DNA of 64,000 nt from Baylisascaris procyonis (lineage: Eukaryota; Nematoda; Chromadorea; Rhabditida; Ascarididae), in NCBI GenBank assembly GCA_037389465.1, contig JAZARR010000179.1, positions 4,622,501-4,686,500 of the forward strand, in the 5' to 3' direction. The notes beneath the pieces are model-generated. The model saw nothing but the letters and a program-made list of their open reading frames with translations, was not told where the DNA came from and did no database searches. Of the stretch, positions 27,001-48,954 are shown in pieces (position 1 is the stretch's first letter; every line of letters starts with the position of its first letter). The position numbers and the translations under genes were made by a program.

Positions 27001-30000
27001 TCAGCTTAGAAAAAGGAAGTGGAATCTTTTGTAGTCACAGTCAAATCCATCCATTGTCCCCTCCCTGATTGGTAGAAAGCACTGATTTATGCAACCAGTA
27101 GCACGTTTTATTCGGCTTTAGGGAGTATCGGGAAAATTTTATTAACTCTTATGTCAACCCAAAACCATTGTTGCCTAAAAGAGCTTTATTAAAGGTCAAT
27201 GAAATAAATGAATAAATACTTCTTTTAAATGAATAAAGTATACCATTATGTAAAGTAGATATAATTTATGAAAACCGATACAATTTAATATTTCTATTTT
27301 AATTACTATTAAGTATAGATGAATATGAAAATACGGCGCTTCTTGTTTATGTAGGAAGTTGAGATGAAAAAGAACGTTGGCCGAATGATTTATTTCAGTG
27401 AGACATTTATCACCTTTTCAATGATCATCCCACTTAGTTTAACCTCACATACTTACCATTTTAACCTGAAAGTTTTTTAAGACTTCGAGATCAGTGCTAT
27501 CTCAGGACCCTCGACTAGCCTCGATTTCGAGGACGCCGATCAAGGGAGATATATCGAGGAAGGAGCATACAAATGAGGACCCCTCATATTCAGATTCCAG
27601 TCGAGGTTCTCCAGTGAAAAACATAAGAGATAGTGATGGAATGAGACCAGAGAAATCGCAGATGGCAATGAAACGTAAAGATGAATCGAGAAATGAACAA
27701 TTCAAGAGGCGAATATTAGAAAAAGATATTCATGATAGATGCAAAATAGTGGATAATAAGCGAATAACTCAGAGAAGATCACAATGTATGGAGAATCGAA
27801 ATTCAGTGAGAGATAAAGAAAGGATTGGCGAAATATCACCTCAGATCAATCGAGTTGACGATACGAGGAACAGAGAGGATATGACTGATGATACGAAGGG
27901 AAGCTTGAAAATTGAAGCTGAGCATAGTCGAGAAAGAAGGGAAGATTTGAAATCGGAAATGAAAAGTTCACCCCCTCGGATCGTTAGAGGTGAAACTGTG
28001 TTCAGATTATCCTCACCACCTAAACCACCTTCACTTGAAGTCTCAACAAAGAGTAATGAATCTCATTCTAACAGAAAAACCGAAATCGACCTATCAGATG
28101 GTAATATTAAAAAGAATGCGATGTCTGTAGACGAAGAAAAAAGAGAAACAGCAAATGTCACACATCAGACGAAGAGTTCTGCTAAGGTTGGCTGCTTTTT
28201 TTCGTTTTATTTGATTGCTTTAGCATATTTATTAAACTAGTACCATTCGGGTTTGTCTATAGAAATTGCACTTTGAGAGTTGACAAGCAAGGTAGATGAA
28301 GATGCGTAAGATGAGCTCAAGCTATAAGTAGATGGAATTTTTGTCACGACGTAACTGTCGTTGACTGGATTATTAAAAGGAGTGTTAGAGATGATTTCGT
28401 TTTTAAAATAAGCAAAGATGAATGAAATTGTTTGATGAATTTATTTTTTTTTTTTTGGTCACAAAGAATGTTTCATTTCCTATAGGTTTATGTTTAAGGA
28501 ACGAAAAACAATCAAGGGAAAATGATTTCTTCTTGTAATGCAGAATTTTTTTGAATCTTACATATTTTAATTTTTTTTTGATAATTCTGTTCGATGATTC
28601 TGCTGTTTAGTTTCTATTTTTTTCGTATTTGGGTGGAAGAAGAGAGTAGGAGAAGGGTACCACTTCTTGACGAGTACCCGTTTAATGTACTCTTAACTTG
28701 TATTTGAAGTGGTTTTTTTTTCAACAAACTCGTATGTTTATTGCATTCGACGATATTTTCAGGTTTCGCCCACTTGTGAAGGTATGTTGAGGAAAGGCGT
28801 TGAGAAATTCATTAAAAAGGGTAGATCGGCAGCAGTTGCCGACAAGCACATTGCATCGAGATCATTTTCGCACAAAAGGTTTATTTTTGGCTTGTTTATT
28901 TTAGGTGTATTTTGGATTTATTTTCCTTAAAACCTTATTTTTGCCAAGCGAATATTTTTTTTCTTTTTTGCCTAATATTTCTATCATTTACCTTTTTTTG
29001 AAAATGGTTCCCGCATTTCAGAGGGAAATTTCGTTTACAGCTATTTAATATTTTAATTAATTCATTTATATTGTTAGATAGTTGTTTAATGAATCGGATT
29101 TTCGATTATTTATTAATGAAACATTGTTAATCAAAATTGTTTTTTTTTTTGTTTTCTTTTTAGAGAATTTGCATTCAGATGGTTACAAGGTGGTCAGAGT
29201 TATAGACCACATCCATGAGAGCTTGCGAGATTTGCACATCATTGTAAATGATTCTTATTCGACGACTACTTTTGATCCCCGACCTTGAAGGGTGGCTGGG
29301 TGAGGGGGGGGGGGGTATAGATGTGTTCCTCATGAAATTTTGGCTTCGAGGCCCTGTTTCCGCTGGCTCCCTCTCCCTTCGCAAGAGTGTTCCCTCACAT
29401 TGGTGTTGGAGTCATCTTCAGTATTTGCGTTATCCCACTCGACGATTTCTCCGACCCTGCAGAGAAGTTCTAGAATATGCACACAAAATTTCCAAGGTGA
29501 CTACACGCTTTTTTTAGATATTCTCTCAGAAATGCGCCGCAAATTTTTTTTTTTTTTTTAAATAGGAGGATATTTTCATTTTTTATTACATTTAGCACAA
29601 CTTGATTTCATTTCTGCGGAATAATTTAATTCAATTCACATTTAATTCGATATCATCTCAGAAGTATTGTTTATTTATAGTGTATTTGAAATGATATTTT
29701 AAGTAAAAAATCCCCTTCAATTGATATTTACATGAAAAGTTTGCTTTACCTTTCTTTTCTTTTTTTAAGTGATTATTCTGTGCTTTTAGTTTAACATCTC
29801 GTTGTTCTCGTTCTTCATCGTCCTATCGTCGCAGTGGATACCATAATGATCGATCACATTCAAGAGAATCTTCCAGGGAACGACGACGCGATCATCTCGT
29901 ATCATTTTTCTATGTTTCATTTCTTAGATCTCTGTGTTTATAGATTGTTCATAAAGTATTATAATGTCTCGTAAAGACTACTGTCAAGAGCTGGTTAAGA

Positions 30001-33000
30001 CGATGTGAGCAGTCATATAGCGGAACAGACAGTACAGACGTTCGTGGGTGACTCCGGAGTTGGAGCTTTTTCTATGAATTCAATAGAGATGCACTCAAAT
30101 GTTGACTGGAAATTGCACAGCCGATTGGAATAGATTCTAATTGCTATAGAAAATCACGTTTTTGGGATTTTCGACTTTTTTTTGCGAAAAACGAACGTGT
30201 AGAATAATCAATAAATACTATATTACATCTAAAAGTTTTATATATAAATTTTGCTAACGGAGGAAGCAATGTGAAGAAGGGTACAATTGCTGTAATGCTG
30301 TTTTAAGTAGATCAAATTGCTCTATGCTGTGTTGGCGTTAAGTAGATCAAATATTAGTACTAGTCAGGCTTGAAGTTTTTTAAGTTTTAAATTTCAAAGC
30401 TTTCAAAAAAAGGATCGTTTTTTTTGCCTCATTTTAGCCAACGGTAAATTTTCTGCAAAAGAATGCGAATATTTGAAGAAGTGCGGAAGATGTGATGGAT
30501 AATATAATCAAGGTTTCATTATTGCGACAAGCAGCTGTTTGACTCTATTACAGCACAAAATCATTTAATTGGTTTCTATTACAGCACAAAACTATTTAAT
30601 TTCACTCTATTACAGCACAAAACCATTTAATTTCACTCTATTACAGCACAAAACCATCTATTTGGAGGATTTAATAGAAATGAAAATTTTGCAGGCGACG
30701 AAGTTGGTATTGAGAAGCAGGATGGAAGCGAAAGAGGAAGTGAATTCGTGGCGTAGTCGTGATCGTGGCCCATTGTCATGTTCGGCAATCTCAGAAACTA
30801 ATGAATTCGCATATTTGAATGATCCCTTCTGCAGTCGACCACTTGAAATAGTAACGGTATTTTTAACGTATCAATGTATTATGTCAATCGCATAGTAAAA
30901 CGGTGTAACTAGAGGTGATAGGAATAGCGATGATGGCCATTGCTGTAGAATTCCAAGGACTATGTAAAATCCGCGGTTGTCGACCGTGGATATCATGGAA
31001 AGACCTTTCAAATAATACTTTAGCACGATACTTTAGAAAACAGTAACAACGAGTGCTTCATCTAATCGCATGTTCTCTCGAAGCTGGATTGTTGGCGTAG
31101 TACGTTTTTTGCTTGTTCTTCATAGCCATCTAAGTACTTTAATTTAAAATCTTAGCAAGAGTTAGCTTTCATTTAAATGGAACGATGTCGTCAAGAATGT
31201 TTTAAGAGCGAAGAGTCGTGGTCACAACGGAATGAGGCATCATGGCGAAGTGAATATGGCCGATTTGCTTTCGACGATGATGATCTTCCAAGACATCTAA
31301 GAGGCTGTGATGAATCCGAGCTCAATCGACACACCTTTGAAGAGGAAAGACGAAGGTATATTCGCTTAATCAACATTTGTATAGGGGAATAAATACAGGT
31401 AGTGTGGGAGGAGATGCGCAGTTTTTTTTTTACAGCTTTTTTTTTACAGCTTCATCACATATCGGCGTTCTAGTTTAAATTACAATAAACCATGAAAGTA
31501 CCGAAAAATTCAGAGCCGAACTAAGGTTAGAGAACCGCAGCTAAATTACTTGCAGAACGTAAATAATTGTTTTCAATGTGGACCTATCTGCGTTTAAATG
31601 AGAAGAGAGAAGTGTTAGGGCGATCATCGTTTTTCTTTATATTGATTATTTTATTGTACTTGCAAATTTTAGAGGGGAGTGGGTTCATTTACTTTATCGA
31701 ATGGATATTCCTAATTGCGAATCCTTCTCATAATGAGATAATAGCGGTCTGCATACAAAACGAAAAGTGAGGTTTTGTTTGAAAGCGCGTTTTGTGCATT
31801 TTACTGCAATAACGAAGTTTCCGAATAAATTCATTAATATTTGAGGGGAAAATTCTCCCCTATTGGTTAAAAAATATTGGCAAAGAGTGAGGGCAGACTC
31901 TAATCGTGATCTCCTCTACCCTTAAGTGTATCGTATGTGGTTTGATAGGTTATTAACGCGCAAATACAGCACTAATGAGAGGTGTTAAAACCTTAAACAG
32001 GTGGACAGGTAACATTGTTTAGTTTGGCCACAATGTATTCAAGTGATATTCCACTATGTTTACAGATATGCACGTGACGAACGTTGGCGGACGATGGATG
32101 ATGAGCCATCCACAAGCGCAATGATGCAGCATAGGCGAATGCCTCGTAGACATCTGGTCGACGATATGCAGTTAGTAGACACAGCTGGCAGTTCACGAAG
32201 TGGTGGCGGTGTTTGGAATGGACCATTTGTGCCACCGAGGAGGGGAACTCGTCTTTCATCACCACCACATTGCGAAAGACGCATTCATGATATAAGACTC
32301 GATTCAACTTATCGTGAAAGGATGGATTTGTCACCAAGGAGAACGACCTTCAATGGACCAGTAAATATAGACGATGAACGATCGGATAGAACTTTTGTTG
32401 AGGATATTCCATGGAAGAGGGAGAGGAGGCGTGATGAACAATGGAGTAATTCTGTTGATTGGCATACTGAAGTGAGTATTTAATTTGCTTAGTGCCTCTC
32501 ATTGATAGTGTGATGTAGTACCTGGGGTCTTTGTTCTTTTTTCTAAAATGGGCACCTCCCTTTAAAATTTTGGGGAAGAGGATCTTCGCCTCAGTAATTC
32601 CGTCTTCCATTTAAAACTCAAAAACGTTGCATAGATGGGTTATTGTATAGATATTACTCCTGCAATAAAATTGTTTGCTCAACAGTTTTAAATCACTAAC
32701 CATAGAAAGTAGATAATCCATGGATGTAAAATATGTTGTGGAGTGCTTCAAAATACTTTCAAAAAAATCATTTAATTTAGAAACTGATCGATAATTTATG
32801 AGAGCGGTTGGTTCCCTGTGCAGAACAATAAAGGCTTAGATTGCATCGGAATCACAGGTAAAACCCCTGAGACTAAGAGGCACCTTCCCTCCCTCCTCCC
32901 TTCTGCATTTTGATCGAGAGTTCCAGTAACGATGTGTAGTTAAGAGACATTAGTTTCTTAAATATTAGCGTTCTTGAATATCATACAGATTTAGTCATTT

Positions 33001-33293
33001 TTTGAATATAAATATAATTTATAGTTTACTGGATGTCAGTGCAGTCAATTGCTTTAATCAAGAGTGCTGCAAACAGCACATATCGTGCCCATTTGCGGGG
33101 CGCATTTCCCCACTTACTGATATTCATTGTGCGTTGTATTTGGTGATGACGGATCGTTGATGGGGGTCTCTGAAAGTATTTATTTATTTCGATGGAATAT
33201 AAATGAATGGAGATGGAAATTTACTTCTAATTACTTACAATTATCTCATTTCAGGAGTTTGATTTCACCGCTTGTGATCGGCATTGGTTATAG
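15009..33293 (+). CDS. Large coiled-coil, RS/RE-rich protein, 23 exons (1324 aa), family unknown
   Basis: Exons: 15009-15571, 16975-17031, 17404-17515, 18300-18388, 19112-19256, 20235-20324, 20931-21028, 21542-21697, 22698-22815, 23307-23387, 23660-23813, 24538-24653, 24991-25107, 25867-25999, 26183-26376, 26432-26521, 27506-28186, 28763-28878, 29790-29898, 30695-30856, 31207-31355, 32066-32471, 33255-33293. Every junction keeps phase and the total is 3975 nt. The N-terminal 185 residues are acidic and Ser/Thr-rich. A basic patch (CGRRRRPLTMRKK) follows. Residues about 385-645 are a long predicted coiled coil holding one CTSC pair (560-563). Residues 677-741 are proline-rich (PPPPEPP). The C-terminal half is charged, with an RS block (about 1037-1073: SRCSRSSSSYRRS, SRESSRERRR) and R/E/D-rich sequence to the end. 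The composition suggests a nuclear RNA-processing or transcription scaffold; a little-elongation-complex (ICE1-like) role is only a guess. Exons 8, 9 and 21 have weak acceptors. The join at exons 16-17 is the least certain, because a stop lies just past its donor. Confidence 0.72.
16101..16388. repeat. 32-bp minisatellite, 9 copies, each with a CCTGATATCAGG palindrome
   Basis: About nine tandem copies of cctgatatcaggtgttgtcg plus gatcacatgacg lie in intron 1 of the large gene. Copies differ by single bases (caggtg/cacgtg, gacg/gatg). The first copy is partial at its left end. Each unit contains a 12-bp perfect palindrome and a TGATATCA core, so the array can fold or offer repeated protein sites. 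Confidence 0.95.
17985..18299 (+). mobile_element. GC-rich scrap resembling the 3' end of a non-LTR (RTE-type) retrotransposon
   Basis: Inside intron 3 of the large gene, about 300 bp is clearly GC-richer than its surroundings. It contains the coding-like piece RPARWRGRP and, in another frame, VKWIREALGQNRWKRYEE. RTE-type elements end in a GRP-x-RW motif followed by W..A..R..W, so this looks like a frame-broken 3' remnant. It stops in a short A/T-simple tail (aaataaataaatgaataaa) directly before the exon 4 acceptor. The identification rests on motif memory only. Confidence 0.42.
30543..30665. repeat. Tandem repeat of about 31 bp, 4 copies
   Basis: Four copies of ctattacagcacaaaaccat plus ttaatttcact stand in the intron before exon 20 of the large gene. 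The last two are nearly identical and the first two are diverged. Each copy contains TTACAG, so the array presents four acceptor-like sites upstream of the true acceptor at 30694. Confidence 0.9.
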
Positions 33294-35097
33294 CTACAGA
33301 CGAGAAATGTGCAAGAAGGATTGATTATTTAATATGTTGCTTTATATGTATTCTCGTTTTATTGACTTGTTTCTTTCGGCGTTTATGCTCACTATTTTCA
33401 GGTTTTTTTTGTTATTTTTTATTTAAATTTGTCGATATATTTGTTTTTTTTTTGGGGGGGGGGGGGAGGAAGGAAGAAAACGAATGATTTTCAGGGAATT
33501 TTGGATGCGAATTACCATATAATTTCGAATTACAATTGTGCGACGTGAAGTTTTTGCTTCAAAGGAAATGGGGGGGGGGGAGCTATATATCTTGTTGGCG
33601 GTAACGGTAATGAGCCTCTAAAGTATGATGGAGGGCATGAATGTTGTAAAAGTTTTTTATGGGTTCATTTTTAGAAGACATTATTTTTTTAAATGAAATA
33701 TGAGTGCTTTCAATCTGTTTTATCTTCCCGACGTAGGGAAATATAAATATGAGCATGAACAGCAAGAACGAGCAAAACGTTCGTAAAGCTACAATTAGGT
33801 GGATGGACATTTGCGCCGAAAATGGGAAGGAATTGAGTGGGAGAGGGAATGGGTGAATGCCCTGAGGGTACAGGTCTTCTCTTCCTTCTCCTTATTCCTT
33901 TTCCTGAATAAACGGATCCATCAGAGCATATTATCAACGAACCATTACGCATTCATACAACCATACTAATTTTATGTGAAGTATTTCATTTAGAATGTAT
34001 TCCATCGGGACCTCATTGTTTTCGTTTTTGTCTGCTATTATTAGTTAATATGGTATTTAAAGTTGGATGTTCAAAAACGATAACGCACATCAAGTATAGT
34101 TGATTCAAAATGCTCTGCCAGTACTATTTTGGGAGTAGAGGGGTGCGGGAAAGGGGCTTCAGTTGAATAGAGGGATTTGAAGCAGCTAGCACTCTAAAAT
34201 TGAGGGGGTTCTACTTGAGGGTCAAGCTAAGGCTGTAGATGATATTCTTTAATGACTGATCAATGGAATTCCATTTATTGCAGGCTGTAATGATTGAACT
34301 AAATATGGAATAGATTTAAGTTTAAATTGATATCATTTAGAATAACTAATTGAAATTTGAATCGATCTTAGGTTGAAGCCAATTGATGCAATATTTGGAG
34401 TTAATATTATTCATCTTTAATGAAACATTGCTGTTGTAATTGCTTTATATTTGTGGTGATAATTCAATAATAGAGTCTTTAGCTAAGGTAAATAAAGTTT
34501 CCCCATACTAGCTTACAAGGAATGCAGTAAAAGCAAATCGCATAACTTATATTTAGGTTCATTTTCATCTAAAAGAAAGATGAGGAAAGGTCCGTTATTC
34601 TCATAGAGGAACTTATTAGGAGTCCTTTATCCTTGCAAAGGAACTTTCGATGAAGGGTTCTTTTGGTTCCTGAAAGGAACTTCTGATGAAGGATCCTTTA
34701 TCCTTGGAAAGGAATTTTCAATGAAGGATCCTTTATTCCCAGCAAGGAATTTCATGTTGCATAATTAAAATAGTTTGTTACAAATTTAGATGAGAGGTTC
34801 AATTATATTTTTTGCTTATTGTGGAATGGTAAATTCTATTTATTGCTTATTAATGTTGCCTTGTTGACTGCCCTTGTGCACCTCTTATAGTAGGTAAATG
34901 AAAATATGTTTGATGATCTCAGTGATTGATGTTGAATGATCGATAAAACTGATGGCCTATACTAATGAAAACAATGCTAATTATAAATATTTGATTGTTT
35001 TATATTGAAAAATGTCTATTATTAAATCGATTATTAAAGTAAACTTTTATTATTATACTTTTAGTTGCATTATTATTGGCAATTTTTATATTGAAAG
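33294..35097. other. Region downstream of the large gene's first stop
   Basis: This holds the 3'UTR of the main large-gene model or, if the exon at 35098 is used, an intron. It is AT-rich with G-runs near 33455-33470 and 33570-33580. No convincing coding exon is seen apart from the repeat at 34608-34750. Confidence 0.45.
34608..34750. repeat. Imperfect tandem repeat of about 35 bp
   Basis: Four to five diverged copies of a unit like ggaacttctgatgaaggatc plus ctttatccttgaaa begin at 34608, 34640, 34676, 34711 and 34746. The unit contains the inverted pair AAGGATCCTT, so each copy is partly self-complementary. Confidence 0.85.
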
Positions 35098-35205
35098 TTT
35101 GTTCGTTATGCCTTTTTATCGAAAAGCCTTATCACTGAGCCCACATCGATGCATCCACCTGGAGGATTATGGGCGATAGACAGAAAAAGGAAGATGAATG
35201 AATAA
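35098..35205 (+). CDS. Candidate alternative last exon of the large gene (35 aa)
   Basis: After the acceptor-like TATATTGAAAG, a 36-codon frame runs to TAA with protein-like content (SLITEPTSMHPPGGLWAIDR, then KRKMNE). It starts in phase 0, as needed to follow exon 22 of the large gene, which ends in phase 0 at 32471. It would replace the short terminal exon EFDFTACDRHWL. Both ends could exist as isoforms. The acceptor ends in AAG, like several others here. It could also belong to no gene. Confidence 0.33.
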   Translation, partial: FVRYAFLSKSLITEPTSMHPPGGLWAIDRKRKMNE

Positions 35206-36364
35206 TCCTTTATGAATTTAATGGAATCCGAAATATTACGACATTTTGACGAGGAAAGAGATTATTGCTGCTAGACTATGGTGAGTGGTCTATATAGAAG
35301 ATTGTTGCATTCGGTTGTCATCGTTTGTCTTAGGTCAAGTTTTTTTTTTTTTTTTTCGAGGCCGAATAACGTAACCGACTTTGAGTTCGCCGTTGCACAA
35401 TTCTATGGCTCATTTTGCAATTTGTTGCAATTGCGAATTGCAATTTTCGCATGAGAAATTTGCATAAGAAATCATAGAGATGAGCATTCATTCCTGCTTA
35501 TTATCCCTAGCTTGTTTACATTTATTATTCGATTTTATCACGCTAAAAGATGATTGCTTTATTGCGATCTTTTAGTTGTCGATTCAACTTGGCTGAAAAT
35601 AAGTAAAAAGAATGTTGATTCTATACAGCGATTGCAATATGTAGATCGTGCATCAGATATTATTCTATCGTTGATGAAGATTAGCGTTGGCGAGATTATC
35701 CCTAAAAAAATTACGGCAACAAGATTGCTTAATCCTTTCCCTATAGCAATAGACAGATCCATTTTTCAAACATTTCTTCCATTTCGCCGAAAATCTGGAA
35801 ATTTTTTCAGCTGACGATTGCGTTTATTTCATCAATCGGGTTTTGTGCTGCAACAGTGATCATCTCTTGGCGCATTTTCCTTTGGGTCTTGACGGGAATG
35901 TGAATCAATAAACATTTGACGATTTGGTGCATTTTTATGAAAATATCAAAAATTCAAATTATAAAAAATAAAGTTTTTTCCAATTTTTTAGTGAAAAAAT
36001 TTATAAAATCTATTCTCTATAGCTTCCGGTTACCATATTTCTTTTTCAGTTGCGAATATTTTTCAGTTGAAGCTCAGAAACAGTGATCAAATTTAGTGAC
36101 GTATCTCATAGTCGGCAATTTGGTCGGTCAATCGATAACGCGTCCGTGACGTGCACTTTTAGTGTTCCCAAAATTTGTTTTATGTTTTCGTTGGATTGAA
36201 AAGTTGAGGTAGTTGTGGTAGTTGGGGTTGAGGTGGTGTGGTTCGATCTCGAGTTTTTTCTTGAATGTTAAGTCGGATTCTTTGTGAGGGCGTCTCACGA
36301 CTGTCCTTATCGATTAAATCACCGTCATCGTTACGAACGCCATCGAGCGTTGCACGTATTTTTC

Positions 36365-36366
36365 AG
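36365..36366 (+). promoter_or_regulatory. Putative trans-splice (or 5'UTR) acceptor of the helicase gene
   Basis: CGTATTTTTCAG ends here, 123 nt before the first in-frame ATG downstream (36490). The upstream frame is open back to 36265, but if the leader joins here the only available start is 36490, which decides the N-terminus. Confidence 0.45.
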
Positions 36367-36489
36367 CGTTTCTGTGTGGTATCGACTCCAACAGAGGCAT
36401 CGTCGGTCTTAAAGGAAAAGAATAACTCGAAGGATAGACAACCGTTGGGTGATCAGAAAACAGTCTATCATCAAGTGGTACTTCAAAAA

Positions 36490-46820
<10,331 letters not shown>

Positions 46821-48878
46821 AGGGAATGTTTTGTTACGTAGACATTTTTATGTGACTTTATGTATGGAACTTCTCTCGATCTCTGCGACGTTCCCATTGA
46901 AGGTAGGAAGAGGGGGCGGAGGAAAGGGAAAGGGCGGCTGTCGGTCTAATGACTGTCTGCAGTCCTCTCTGCACGTAGCTGCAAAGCTTTACACCTGCTG
47001 ACATTGTATTTGATTAAAGCATTGCTTGTGGGCAGCGACAGGTTAGCTCTCTCAGGGTGGTAAAGGATGGAGAAGGAGAAGGATGGAGACAGGTGTTCCA
47101 GGTTCCTAAGTAAGAAGGATATAAGAGGGCAGTGGAGGATATATACATCATGGCAAGTGTGCTTGTTGATTAATATTCCGTTTTCTATTCGCAGATGTTA
47201 TTCTATTATTGGTTCTTCCTCCCAATTTTCCGTATGCTTTTTCTCGTCATAGGTTGTTGCTAAATTTGAAAGTTTTTTTTTTGGAGGGGTGGGAGATGGG
47301 TTATATATCAGATTGTAATGGATATTCTTTGGGCGATGCCCGATGTTAGTTTGGTTTTAAGGGGGATGAAGTAACTATTATAAAAGTAAAGGAGGTGTAA
47401 TAAAATTTTGTTATGGAGAAGTTGGAATGGGAGGAGATTTTTCGGAATATTATCAAATAGGTGGATAGATTGGCGTGCATCAGCCAAAGATAAATATGGA
47501 TATCTCATTGAGGATAAAGCAAATCGTGCAATGCAGATACGCTTGATGGGATGGTCTGCTGGTGTTTTTTATATGCGTCGTATCGTTTAGCATCGTTTTG
47601 TAACACATGAAGCACTTCTTGAAATTTATTGCTGCAAGTGGCATTCATGTATCGGTTGAATGAGCTGTTTTGCATCGAGTTTTGGTGGATCGACTCCTGT
47701 CCTGCGGGATTGTTTGAATGATCCGATGAGCTCCTGGGGACTACGCTTGTTTAGATTTCGTCCAGGTTAATACGACGAAAGGGATGTAATACAGTTGATA
47801 AGGAGGCTACATTTGAGGTGAGAGGTGATTCTTTGAGAGCATTGTTTGAGAGCGCCGCTAGCAATGATGAGGAAAGCCCTGAAGGTGACGTTAGTTATTG
47901 GGTAATTAATTACGAATATTTACAGTGCTTAATTCACGTTATATCAGAAATCGTTTTTTTTTCTTTTTTTTTTTTGAGAATAGAAGTTTTTTCCTTCTCT
48001 GGCTAATCACATGGAAGCTGTTTATTACAGGAACCTACGATAAGGTTACTTTGTTTTAGTTGCATAAAAATCATTGAAGTGATGAGGCATTTTCATTTCA
48101 TACTGAGTAATTATTGTATTATTTTACATGTTTTATGAGACGCTAATTATTGACGAATGATTATCGGCTGGCATTTTTGTATTTCTTGATTTTTAAACCT
48201 CATTGTCTGTTTCATCTTGTCGAATAATGCAAACTTCACTGGTCGTTGACATTTTCCAGGGTGACAATGATATGTGGTTCCAATCGCCTGACCGCTGTTG
48301 CCGTTAACTTAGGCCCAGGCCCCACCTTTGGTCGTTATGTTGCTGTGGGGGAAATTTCTGAGGCGCATTTTGTTTTGTTTGTTTTTTTCTGAGTTGTGTT
48401 GGGAGCGCTGGAAGGAGGGGAAGTAAGAACAGTATAGTTTAGGTTCGAAAATTTATTCCACGTGGTGGCCTGGAAAAACGAAACCCGTCAGGTTTGGAAG
48501 TTTTTATAAGTTTTTTTTTCATGCTTGTAATAAGGGTGGAGTGACTGTTGGTTTTTGAAATGCCGAAAGCCTATATTTGAAAGTGATGAGTGGTCAGCGC
48601 GGTGATGTTTGCATGACAGTTGTTTTTCATTCTTTTCGTCCATCTTGTCCACTTAATAAATCCGTTATTTTCGATGATATTGTAAGTGTTATTTCGAGCA
48701 AATTATTGTAAATGTAATCAGGTGCTATAGAGTGGGATTTTGAAACAATACAGTTCTCTTTTGGTGTGGGAATTAGGCCAAATGTACCGAGGTTGTTGGC
48801 TGCATCAGAGAATAGATGGGTTATTGGTTCTGTTAGGTATTGGGCGATGGGGCTCTAACGATCGCCAGGAAGGAGAGA
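46821..48878. other. Helicase 3'UTR and intergenic sequence with coding-like scraps
   Basis: A possible polyadenylation signal ATTAAA lies at 47013-47018. Further on there are short protein-like scraps on the plus strand, for example near 47500-47590 (ANRAMQIRLMGWSAGVF) and 47680-47770 (GGSTPVLRDCLNDPMSSWGL), each ended by stops and without splice partners. They may be decayed coding sequence. No intact gene is seen. Confidence 0.4.
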
Positions 48879-48940
48879 TCCATTCACCTTCGTACTATCA
48901 AGGATCAAGCTTGATCCTTGATGATATGAAGGTGAATGGA
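48879..48940. repeat. 62-bp near-perfect palindrome
   Basis: Two arms of 31 bp meet at AAGCTT (axis between 48909 and 48910) with three mismatched pairs and no spacer. The transcript of either strand would fold into a long stem. It lies in gene-free sequence just before the frame-broken coding-like stretch, so it may be part of a fold-back mobile element. Confidence 0.93.
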
Positions 48941-48954
48941 ATAAGGTGATAGCT

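Noticed and set aside
26684..27068. Short frames in intron 16 of the large gene
   Set aside because: No splice signals in phase and poor composition.
27502..27705. Minus-strand frame of 67 aa
   Set aside because: Antisense shadow of the large exon 27506-28186.
29164..29207. Extra exon of the large gene (EFAFRWLQGGQSYRPHP then stop)
   Set aside because: Exon 18 splices in phase directly to the RS exon at 29790, whereas every donor in this piece gives the wrong phase; it could still be a rare premature end.
29431..29503. Candidate exon YLRYPTRRFLRPCREVLEYA
   Set aside because: It has a good acceptor and donor, but neither end agrees in phase with exons 18 and 19 of the large gene.
31993..32337. 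Minus-strand frame of 114 aa
   Set aside because: Antisense shadow of exon 22 of the large gene.
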